Source: Chloroflexota bacterium (GTDB lineage Bacteria > Chloroflexota > Ktedonobacteria > Ktedonobacterales > Ktedonobacteraceae). Taken from it: DNA of 11,606 nucleotides. Both the position numbers and the translations under genes were made by a program. Numbering within the stretch: position 1 is the first letter of the stretch; the number at the start of each line of letters is the position of its first letter. Positions 1 to 5,500 of the stretch are shown here, in pieces. The DNA is taken from NCBI GenBank assembly GCA_005881495.1, contig VBHI01000179.1, positions 1 through 11,606 on the forward strand. Reading direction: 5' to 3'. The notes below the pieces were generated by a model that worked only from the letters and a program-made list of their open reading frames with translations, ran no database searches and was not told the DNA's origin.

Positions 1-315
1 GAAACGTGGATAGCCAGGGTCTTCAGCATGTGCTCTCACTCTGCGAAAGAAGGCTTTGAAAGCCAATTCAACCCGAACAGCTACGTTCTGCAAGATTTGA
101 GAATGGACAGCTTGCAGCGAGGGCCGTTCCGTTTTCAGTATCGAGAAGGTTTCTTGCTGCTGATAGAGCGAAAGACTTTCCCCTCGTTCTTCATAGGCGG
201 TTTTGCGCGTTCCAAGCAGATGGTTATAAAGCCAACGGCACTCTTCAAGCGTCTCGTTGAGCTTCTGGACTTGTTTCTTATGCGGAAAGAGACGATACTG
301 AAACATTTTACGCAT
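1..315 (-). CDS. tnpB: TnpB (IS200/IS605 OrfB), N-terminal part, cut by window edge
   Basis: TnpB proteins are RNA-guided nucleases encoded by IS200/IS605-type elements. The minus strand is open from an ATG at 315 to the window edge (105 codons) and begins MRKMFQYRLFPHKKQ, followed by LNETLEECRWLYNHLL and a segment containing YQQQETFSILK, LQAVHSQILQNVAVRVELAFKAFF and finally EDPGYPRF. This is the usual N-terminal helix-turn-helix domain of OrfB transposases, including the LQ...S...LQ...R...AF pattern. A second ATG at 306 (MFQYRLF) is an equally good start; neither has an obvious ribosome binding site. The RuvC-like catalytic part and any omega-RNA at the 3' end lie outside the window, so I cannot tell whether the gene is intact. 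No tnpA (Y1 transposase) is visible upstream. Family assignment is confident, completeness unknown. Confidence 0.88.
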   Translation of the reverse strand, partial: MRKMFQYRLFPHKKQVQKLNETLEECRWLYNHLLGTRKTAYEERGESLSLYQQQETFSILKTERPSLQAVHSQILQNVAVRVELAFKAFFRRVRAHAEDPGYPRF

Positions 316-401
316 GTGTGCATTATCGCACAAAGTAGAACAGATGTCGAGGGGCAAGAGAGTACCCAACCCATCACGCCCCATAAGGTAGGCCCATTCA
401 T

Positions 402-422
402 CCCCGCCTTGAAAGGGCGGGG
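402..422. repeat. GC-rich hairpin upstream of tnpB, probable IS200/IS605-type element end
   Basis: CCCCGCC (402-408) pairs perfectly with GGCGGGG (416-422) across the loop TTGAAAG. Hairpins of this composition are common near the ends of IS200/IS605 elements, where the Y1 transposase recognises them. Its place about 90 bases upstream of the tnpB start fits the left end of that element. It is followed by CTTTCT rather than a run of T, so on the plus strand it is only a weak candidate for a terminator. Confidence 0.5.
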
Positions 423-637
423 CTTTCTGGGCCGTTGGCGGTAAAATAGAAAAGAGACAATTTAGATCTCAACTCGGGTGCTGGAGAAAAATAGGGTCGG
501 ACACTGCGTCCTCGCACGCTGGAATCATCGCGCCTGGGTGTTCACTTCGCTGGAATTCCATGTGGACATGTGGCCGTTTGCCTGGACTGGCCTCTCAACA
601 ATCGCGGAGATGGAGGCCATAGAAAGAGGTTTGGTAC
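423..637. other. Intergenic region before the AroE-like gene
   Basis: I see no convincing gene here on either strand. The stretch contains AGGGTCGGAC (493-502), which resembles the terminal repeat of the insertion sequence at 3493-4991, and a ribosome binding site, AGAAAGAGG at 621-629, that belongs to the gene starting at 638. I see no clear sigma-70 promoter. Confidence 0.5.
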
Positions 638-1441
638 ATGAATAGAACAATCCCCGTACTCTGCTGCTCTGTAGCAGCTAATCCCAGTCCCCTGGGTGTC
701 AAGCTTCATAATGCCGGCTACGAAGCCTTAGGTTTGGACTACCGCTATTTTGCAATCGGCGCGGCGGACATCGAACCGGTCTTGCAGTGCATGCGCACTC
801 TGGCAATTAGGGGACTCGGCGTTTCAATGCCCCATAAGCAGGCAGTCATCCCTTTCCTTGACGAGGTCAGTCAAGATGTACAGGCCATTGGCGCGTGTAA
901 CACTGTGGTGCAGGAAAATGGGCGACTTTACGGGTACAATACTGATTGGGTTGGGGCGTTGGGGGCCATCGATGAGGCCGGAAGTGGCGGACTACACAGC
1001 GCGGTCATTATTGGAGCAGGCGGCGTTGCGCGAGCAATCGCGTATGCTCTCAAGCAACGGGGCATGACTGTGTTCGTAAGTGCTCGCTCTGCCGACGAGC
1101 GCGAGAAGCTCGTCGACGATCTCGGGCTAGATGGGGCAGACACACTGGAGCAACAAGGCCAATTCGACGCCGAACTCGTCGTCAACACGACCCCGGTGGC
1201 CGATTCCTCGTCCTGGCCCACGAACCTGGATGCGCACACGCATGGCAAGGCGCTGCTTGATGTCGTTTTCCGGCAACGACGGACACAGCTCATCGCCGAG
1301 GCGGAACGTCGGGGATGGACGACCATCCCAGGCTGGCGCATGCTTCTGCGCCAGGCCATGGGCCAATTCAAGCTTTACACTGGTCAGGACGCACCTGCTG
1401 CGACGTTGGGAAAGGTACTAGAAGGGGCCCTCTTAGACTAA
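638..1441 (+). CDS. aroE: AroE-family shikimate 5-dehydrogenase-like protein
   Basis: AroE enzymes reduce 3-dehydroshikimate to shikimate with NADPH in aromatic amino acid synthesis. The 267-residue protein has the family's length and landmarks: SPLGVKLHN at 17-25 (substrate-binding region), GVSMPHK with catalytic Lys67, GACNTVV with Asn88, GYNTDWVG with catalytic Asp103, the dinucleotide-binding loop GAGGVA at 126-131, VNTTPV at 182-187 and the C-terminal PGWRMLLRQA. The ATG at 638 has a good ribosome binding site (AGAAAGAGG, 621-629). The usual HSLSP motif reads ANPSP, so the first of the two substrate-binding serines is replaced. This and GVSMPHK fit a divergent subgroup of 'shikimate 5-dehydrogenase' proteins I recall from Actinobacteria, whose substrate may differ. 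It ends 68 bases before cas1 on the same strand and could be co-transcribed, but a functional link is unproven. Confidence 0.88.
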   Translation: MNRTIPVLCCSVAANPSPLGVKLHNAGYEALGLDYRYFAIGAADIEPVLQCMRTLAIRGLGVSMPHKQAVIPFLDEVSQDVQAIGACNTVVQENGRLYGYNTDWVGALGAIDEAGSGGLHSAVIIGAGGVARAIAYALKQRGMTVFVSARSADEREKLVDDLGLDGADTLEQQGQFDAELVVNTTPVADSSSWPTNLDAHTHGKALLDVVFRQRRTQLIAEAERRGWTTIPGWRMLLRQAMGQFKLYTGQDAPAATLGKVLEGALLD

Positions 1442-1494
1442 TATGGGATAGGATAACGATTCGTGCAAAATTGGTTCTGGCTCAATTTGATCTA

Positions 1495-1501
1495 GAAAGG
1501 A
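1495..1501 (+). promoter_or_regulatory. Ribosome binding site deciding the cas1 start
   Basis: GAAAGGA lies 8 bases before a TTG codon at 1510. It is the only good Shine-Dalgarno match in the region and supports a TTG start for cas1, in place of far-upstream in-frame codons that would overlap the AroE-like gene by more than 120 bases. Confidence 0.65.
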
Positions 1502-1509
1502 AAAAGCTC

Positions 1510-2607
1510 TTGCCAACACTCTACCTGACTGAAAACCAGGCTCTGGTGCGGCGTGATAGCGAAGATTGCCTGCTGGTACAGATTCCTGAAAGACGCGGGA
1601 AAGATGGAGCAGCCTCCTCACCTGCGCGTAAGGAGCGCATTCCGCTGGTGAAAATAGATGACGTGGCGGTGATGGGCGAGGTCACATTGACCGCTTCCGC
1701 CTTGCATCTGCTGCTTGAACGCAACATCGAAATCACTTTTCTGGGCTACTATGGTCAGTTCAAAGGGCGCCTTTCGCCACCATTTTCGAAGAACGCACTG
1801 CTGCGTATGGCGCAGTATCGAGCACATAATGACATGCCGAAGCGTTGTGAACTGGCCCGGCGCTTCGTCATCGGGAAACTGTCCAACCAGCGTACCATGT
1901 TACAGCGCTATCAGCGACATAAAGCGGATGCTGAGATGACGCAAGCGATTGACCAGCTTGCCGATATAGTACACAACCTGGCTATACTGCCACTGGACGA
2001 GGCTAAATCCGTTCGACCGCTGGCTAGCGGAGATAATCGTATTGAAGGAACTCCTCTCGAGACGATTCTTGGCATGGAAGGCGCTGGCAGTGCCGCCTAC
2101 TTCCAATGCTTTGGTAAACTGTTGAGCAACCAGAAGCAATGGTCTTTTGCCAGGCGCATCAAACGTCCTCCAACCGACCCGGTCAACTCCCTGCTCAGCT
2201 TTGGCTACTCGCTGCTCACTAACCAGGTAGCGAGCGCGGTACAACTGGTAGGCTTCGATCATTTTGTAGGTTACCTGCATAGTTCGTTCTATGGACGGCC
2301 ATCGCTGGCCCTGGATCTCATAGAAGAATTTCGACCGATCATTGTTGACTCGGTCGTGTTGGCCCTGCTCAATAAAAGGATGTTGACGCCGGATGATTTT
2401 GTGGTCGAGTTAGGAGCCTATCGTCTCAAACAGGAACGGCGCAAGGTCTTCTTCACTAAGTTTGAGGAACGCCTCAACGAAGAGATCACGCATCCACTTT
2501 TCGGTTACAAAGTGACATACCGGCGATGTATCGAGTTACAAGCAAGGTTGATCGCTAAGTTTTTAACTGGAGAAATCGACGAATATCCGCCATTTTTCAC
2601 CAGGTAA
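1510..2607 (+). CDS. cas1: CRISPR-associated endonuclease Cas1
   Basis: Cas1 is the integrase of the Cas1-Cas2 complex that inserts new spacers at the leader end of a CRISPR array. With the TTG start the protein has 365 residues and begins MPTLYLTENQALVRRD, the standard opening strand of Cas1. The active-site signatures are present: Glu190 in LGMEGAGSAAYF, His257 in VGYLHSSFYGRPSLALDL, then Asp269 and Glu272 in LALDLIEEFRP. The frame stays open upstream to 1315, but that extension lies inside aroE and has no family resemblance. The length and sequence style suit Cas1 of class 1 (type I or III) systems; the subtype cannot be fixed from Cas1 alone. All catalytic residues are kept, so it looks functional. 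cas2 starts 6 bases after its stop. Confidence 0.95.
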   Translation: MPTLYLTENQALVRRDSEDCLLVQIPERRGKDGAASSPARKERIPLVKIDDVAVMGEVTLTASALHLLLERNIEITFLGYYGQFKGRLSPPFSKNALLRMAQYRAHNDMPKRCELARRFVIGKLSNQRTMLQRYQRHKADAEMTQAIDQLADIVHNLAILPLDEAKSVRPLASGDNRIEGTPLETILGMEGAGSAAYFQCFGKLLSNQKQWSFARRIKRPPTDPVNSLLSFGYSLLTNQVASAVQLVGFDHFVGYLHSSFYGRPSLALDLIEEFRPIIVDSVVLALLNKRMLTPDDFVVELGAYRLKQERRKVFFTKFEERLNEEITHPLFGYKVTYRRCIELQARLIAKFLTGEIDEYPPFFTR

Positions 2608-2613
2608 AGTTTT

Positions 2614-2919
2614 ATGAGAACCAAAGCAAAGGTAAACAGCCAGACCACCTGTTATGTCATCGCCTACGATATTCCCGACGACAAGAGGCGTACCAAAGTG
2701 CATAAACTCCTCTCGGGATTTGGCAAGTGGACACAATTTTCGCTGTTTGAGTGTTTCTTAACGAAAAAAGAGCTGGTTCTCTTGCGCTCAAAGCTGGCCG
2801 AGCACCTGGAAGCCGCGCAAGACAGCGTGCGTTTTTATCCATTATGTGCCAACTGCCTGGAAAAAGTAGAAACCGTAGGTGGGCCGCTGCCAGCTGAAGA
2901 CCTCCTTTTTGTGGTTTAA
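2614..2919 (+). CDS. cas2: CRISPR-associated protein Cas2
   Basis: Cas2 dimerises and bridges two Cas1 dimers in the spacer-integration complex. The 101-residue product has the ferredoxin-like Cas2 pattern: YVIAYDIPDDKRRTKVHKLL near the N-terminus with the conserved Asp19, then GKWTQFSLFECFLTKKEL, and DSVRFYPLCANCLEKV before the C-terminal strand. The size is usual or slightly long; about ten residues precede the first core strand. It starts 6 bases after the cas1 stop, so the two are almost surely translated from one message. The leader and array follow directly, which is the normal order for an adaptation module. Confidence 0.95.
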   Translation: MRTKAKVNSQTTCYVIAYDIPDDKRRTKVHKLLSGFGKWTQFSLFECFLTKKELVLLRSKLAEHLEAAQDSVRFYPLCANCLEKVETVGGPLPAEDLLFVV

Positions 2920-2930
2920 GCTCAACAATG

Positions 2931-2974
2931 TGCGAGCATCGCAGTGCCAGACTCTCTGAGCGTGGATGCTCGCA
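2931..2974. repeat. Inverted repeat in the leader
   Basis: TGCGAGCATC (2931-2940) and GATGCTCGCA (2965-2974) are perfect reverse complements separated by 24 bases. No T-run follows, so it is a poor intrinsic terminator for cas2. It may be a binding site for a regulator or integration host factor; the half-site GATGCTCG recurs at 3053-3060. Confidence 0.6.
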
Positions 2975-3067
2975 TAACTCTGGAAGCCGCTTAAGCAGAA
3001 AATGGCTCCAATATTCTCCTGTTTTTGGACCCAAAACGCGCCCCAAAAATGAGATGCTCGAAAACTA

Positions 3068-3096
3068 TTGCGTAATTCGGCTTCTCATGCTACACT
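3068..3096 (+). promoter_or_regulatory. Probable promoter of the CRISPR array
   Basis: TTGCGT (3068-3073) and TACACT (3091-3096) are separated by exactly 17 bases, and TG at 3088-3089 gives an extended -10. Transcription would begin about 6 bases before the first repeat at 3109, running into the array. Confidence 0.6.
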
Positions 3097-3108
3097 AAGA
3101 GGGCCGGA

Positions 3109-3439
3109 GTCTAAATGGCTGAGGCTGCCCGACAGGGATTGAAATCCCTGGCTACCCTGAGGTACTTGACGAACTCGATGCCGTCTAAATGGCTGAGGCT
3201 GCCCGACAGGGATTGAAATGAGTGGTTAAGTTTCTTCTCGATAATCACTTCATGTCTAAATGGCTGAGGCTGCCCGACTGGGATTGAAATAGAATCATCG
3301 CCCTGACTACCTTCAGCCTCGTTGAAAGTCTAAATGGCTGAGGCTGCCCGACTGGGATTGAAATCTGCTGGCCTTCCGCAAGGACATGAAGCTGTACTCA
3401 ACGTCTAAATGGCTGAGGCTGCCCGACTGGGATTGAAAT
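3109..3439 (+). CRISPR. CRISPR array segment A: five 37-bp repeats
   Basis: Repeats are at 3109-3145, 3183-3219, 3254-3290, 3328-3364 and 3403-3439; spacers are 37, 34, 37 and 38 bp. Each repeat begins GTCTAAATGGCTGAGGCTGC and ends GGGATTGAAAT. They are identical except at position 26, which is A in the two leader-side repeats and T in the other three. CCC (20-22) and GGG (27-29) can form a small stem just before the last eight bases, the usual Cas6 processing site and 5' handle of type I or III crRNAs. The intact leader, promoter and cas1-cas2 lie on the left, so this is the segment able to gain spacers. Spacer sources are not identifiable here. Confidence 0.97.
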
Positions 3440-3484
3440 ATTATTGCTCCCACTGGCGACGCTTCGTCAGAACAGCGGTTAGTC

Positions 3485-3492
3485 CGATTGAG
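3485..3492. repeat. Left copy of 8-bp target site duplication
   Basis: CGATTGAG immediately precedes the left end of the insertion sequence and is repeated exactly after its right end. It is also positions 20-27 of the B-type CRISPR repeat. Confidence 0.93.
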
Positions 3493-3502
3493 AGGGTCGG
3501 AA

Positions 3503-4840
3503 CTATTTTATTTGTAGAAGTCCAGCATTGATTGATTTTGCCTTTGCTAGAGCACGTACATTAATAATGAGATAAATCAACGTATTGAGGTGGGCCACTG
3601 AGCGTCCGTTGCGGACTTTGGGGCGCTCAATGCCCAAGGCTTGGGCCTGGCTGTTGATGCGTTCAGCCGCGGTGCGCTGATTGTAGATCCCATGGTAGAG
3701 CGGCCCATCACGGTTGAGTGTCACCCGCATCTGCCCACCCAGTTCCCAGTTGGCATCTTTGACACAGCCACAGCCTTTGGTAAATTGGGCATGGTCGCAC
3801 GTCTCTCCGGTTATGTGAGGAAAGAGCAGCGGGCAGCGGAAGCGTTGGGCGCGGTACCCATTGGTGTGCTGGAACGGAAAGGTAGGATGCATGAGCAAGC
3901 CTTTGGGACACCTGGGCGTGCCATCGGCATCGCGGGAAAACGTGGGATGGGCATGCTGATTGAGCGGAATGGCTCCGATGCCGCCATGCAGGGCAGCGCC
4001 CTGGTACACGTACCAGGCATCGAAGGCGGCATCAGCGGTGATGTGGGTGGGATACCTCTCGAAGGCCAGCACCGTGTGTCGGTAGAGAGGACGAAAGTAG
4101 GTGACATCCCCTTCATTGAAGGGCTGGGTGAAATCGGCCACCACCACATCGCCATAGACCGGGTCGGTGCAGGCGGCGACCCCAGTGCCATAGCCGAACA
4201 AGCTGACCTTTTTCTCTTTCTTGGAGCCGTCGGGCTGCTCCTGGTTGGTGCTCTTTTTGACGCCCAGGCGACAGTCGGGGTCGCCTGTAGGGATGTGAGT
4301 GACATCGAAGCGGCCTTTGACGTAGACGTTGGGGTTGTTCTCGCGTACCCAGGCGAAAATGTGCTTCACATCAAAGGCCACCGTTTCGCCCAGGCCGGGG
4401 ATTTCCTGCTGGAGGGCGTGCACGCTCTGCATGAACAGGCTCTGTAAGAGCGTTTCATCCAGGTGCTGCAACTGGGCGCGCAACCAGCGATCGCTGGGGA
4501 CGGTGCGTCCGACATCGAAGCCGTAAGGCGCGTGGGCGGCTTCTTCGGTGGAAGTGTGGGGGCGAAACCCCAGTTCCAGCACCAACCAGGGGTGCTGCAG
4601 CAGAAAGGTGCGCAACTGCGTGCGGTAGGGTTTGCCTTCGCACAGGCCGACGAGGAACGCTTTGAGGTAAGCGCTCTTGGGATGGGGACGCGGGCCACGT
4701 TGGTGGCGCGTTGCGTCCTGCTGATCGATCTCGTTCCAATTGAGGAGGGCAAAGAAAGCGCGGTAGTGCTGCACCACGGGGTCGGCTTCACGCAAACAGG
4801 TCAGCGTATACTGGTCAAGGGACGGCGGTTCTGCTATCAT
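3503..4840 (-). CDS. DDE transposase of the CRISPR-inserted element
   Basis: The enzyme cuts and joins the ends of the surrounding element. I place the start at the ATG at 4840 (MIAEPPSLDQY; 445 residues) because AAGGAG lies 9 bases upstream; the frame stays open to a TTG at 4918 without better support. Likely catalytic residues are Asp157 in VAFDVKH, Asp270 or Asp274 in ITADAAFDAW, and Glu393 in YNQRTAAERINS, which resembles the Y-x2-R-x3-E signature of the IS4-like superfamily. Between the second Asp and the Glu are Cys311, Cys336, Cys348, Cys358 and Cys360, a possible zinc-binding insertion like that of IS1182-type enzymes. The N-terminal part (about 50-130) looks like a DUF772-type domain. 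The stop codon overlaps the terminal inverted repeat at 3503. It appears intact. Confidence 0.9.
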   Translation of the reverse strand: MIAEPPSLDQYTLTCLREADPVVQHYRAFFALLNWNEIDQQDATRHQRGPRPHPKSAYLKAFLVGLCEGKPYRTQLRTFLLQHPWLVLELGFRPHTSTEEAAHAPYGFDVGRTVPSDRWLRAQLQHLDETLLQSLFMQSVHALQQEIPGLGETVAFDVKHIFAWVRENNPNVYVKGRFDVTHIPTGDPDCRLGVKKSTNQEQPDGSKKEKKVSLFGYGTGVAACTDPVYGDVVVADFTQPFNEGDVTYFRPLYRHTVLAFERYPTHITADAAFDAWYVYQGAALHGGIGAIPLNQHAHPTFSRDADGTPRCPKGLLMHPTFPFQHTNGYRAQRFRCPLLFPHITGETCDHAQFTKGCGCVKDANWELGGQMRVTLNRDGPLYHGIYNQRTAAERINSQAQALGIERPKVRNGRSVAHLNTLIYLIINVRALAKAKSINAGLLQIK

Positions 4841-4991
4841 AAGGGCAAGCTCCTTGTCTTCAGAGTCGGTTGAAAAGTTGATAAAAATACTCTGTCTCAG
4901 GAGCTTTCCTTCTGTCAAGTCCAGACGTTTTGCCTGTTATTCACGTTCTCTCGCTTCTCCTGGTTTTGCCGGTATTAATTGTTCCGACCCT
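4841..4991. other. Right end of the insertion sequence, noncoding
   Basis: This stretch holds the transposase ribosome binding site (minus strand, AAGGAG 9 bases before the ATG), presumably its promoter, and the right inverted repeat GTTCCGACCCT at 4981-4991. No further gene is visible. Confidence 0.6.
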
Positions 4992-4999
4992 CGATTGAG
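4992..4999. repeat. Right copy of 8-bp target site duplication
   Basis: CGATTGAG follows the right inverted repeat directly and matches 3485-3492 exactly; it continues as GAATTGAAAC, the end of the disrupted CRISPR repeat. Confidence 0.93.
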
Positions 5000-5101
5000 G
5001 AATTGAAACTTGTCTGAAGACTTTGTAGGACATTCTGAAGATATGAGTCAGAACAGCGGTTAGTCCGATTGAGGAATTGAAACATTACGTTTCCTTCCTG
5101 T

Positions 5102-5419
5102 TGGGAAGCCCGTTCGGGTTTGAAACCATGGCATTGTCCAAGATTAACTCGCCGTCGCTTGTGGCTAAATGGCCTGGGAAGCCCGTTCGGGTTTGAAACC
5201 GACCGCTTGCCAGACACAACATCACGGCAAGAATTTCGGCTAAATGGCCTGGGAAGCCCGTTCGGGTTTGAAACATGAGTTAGGTAGTCGGCGAGAAATC
5301 AATTACATACGGCTAAATGGCCTGGGAAGCCCGTTCGGGTTTGAAACAGTTCATCTAGCGACATTGTATCGAGAATCTCCCTGGCTAAATGGCCTGGGAA
5401 GCCCGTTCGGGTTTGAAAC
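5102..5419 (+). CRISPR. CRISPR array segment C: one truncated and four full 37-bp repeats
   Basis: Full repeats are at 5163-5199, 5238-5274, 5311-5347 and 5383-5419; they begin GGCTAAATGGCCTGGGAAGC and end CGGGTTTGAAAC and are identical. A truncated copy at 5102-5126 keeps only the last 25 bases. Spacers are 36, 38, 36 and 35 bp. The C repeat is clearly related to A (CTAAATGGC at 3-11, GG at 15-16, GCCCG at 19-23, GGG at 27-29, TTGAAA at 31-36) but differs at about a third of positions. CCC (20-22) and GGG (27-29) can again form a stem before an eight-base 3' end. No leader is attached at its left side; instead it is joined to segment B by a short 18-bp stretch. After 5419 there is no further repeat. 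Confidence 0.96.
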
Positions 5420-5500
5420 TCCCCAATGTCACTACAGTGGCACTTGTAGGAGGAAAGAGGGAGGCAGGCTCATCAAGAAGGCCAAAAAAGAAGGCGGCTA

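Larger units (their letters stand above)
2920..3108 (+). promoter_or_regulatory. CRISPR leader
   Basis: This noncoding segment separates cas2 from the first repeat. It contains a 10-bp inverted repeat (2931-2940 and 2965-2974), a further copy of GATGCTCG at 3053-3060, A/T-rich runs and a promoter-like pair close to the array. The position beside cas1-cas2, the orientation of the repeats (ATTGAAAT at their right end) and the sequence change confined to the two leftmost repeats all agree that this is the leader end. Confidence 0.75.
3493..4991. mobile_element. Complete insertion sequence inside a CRISPR repeat
   Basis: The element is 1,499 bp, with ends AGGGTCGGAAC (3493-3503) and GTTCCGACCCT (4981-4991), an exact 11-bp inverted repeat followed by weaker A/T-rich similarity. 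It is flanked by CGATTGAG on both sides and has a single transposase gene on the minus strand. All parts expected of an intact element are present. The family is not certain; the transposase is of the IS4/IS5-like DDE class. Transcription of the transposase runs against the direction of the array. Confidence 0.95.
3466..5083 (+). CRISPR. CRISPR array segment B: two 37-bp repeats, the first split by an insertion sequence
   Basis: The intact copy is at 5047-5083; it begins GTCAGAACAGCGGTTAGTCC and ends GAGGAATTGAAAC. A second copy is split: its first 27 bases are at 3466-3492 and its last 10 at 5000-5009, the gap being the insertion sequence plus one copy of its 8-bp target duplication. Joining the pieces restores a repeat identical to the intact one. 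The spacer between them (5010-5046) is 37 bp. The B repeat shares with A the 37-bp length, GTC at the start and ATTGAAA at the end, but little in the middle. The 'spacer' before it (3440-3465) is only 26 bp. Confidence 0.93.

Noticed and set aside
402..422. GC hairpin as a CRISPR repeat or rho-independent terminator
   Set aside because: It is a single copy with no regular spacing, and no T-run follows it on the plus strand.
28..444. 138-codon plus-strand open frame over the left end
   Set aside because: It lies opposite the TnpB frame, which has clear family motifs, and its own translation resembles nothing and extends into the hairpin.
1315..1509. Longer cas1 beginning at 1315
   Set aside because: The added 65 residues lie inside aroE and are not Cas1-like; the TTG at 1510 has a ribosome binding site and the normal Cas1 N-terminus.
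3641..4447. 268-codon plus-strand frame opposite the transposase
   Set aside because: It is a long antisense shadow of a GC-biased transposase gene. The minus strand has the DDE residues and the element structure.
4841..4918. Transposase start at TTG 4918
   Set aside because: The ATG at 4840 has AAGGAG at good spacing; the extra 26 residues have no support.
5420..5500. A further CRISPR unit after the last C repeat
   Set aside because: No repeat follows 5419, so the next bases may be a last spacer or simply flanking DNA; this cannot be decided.
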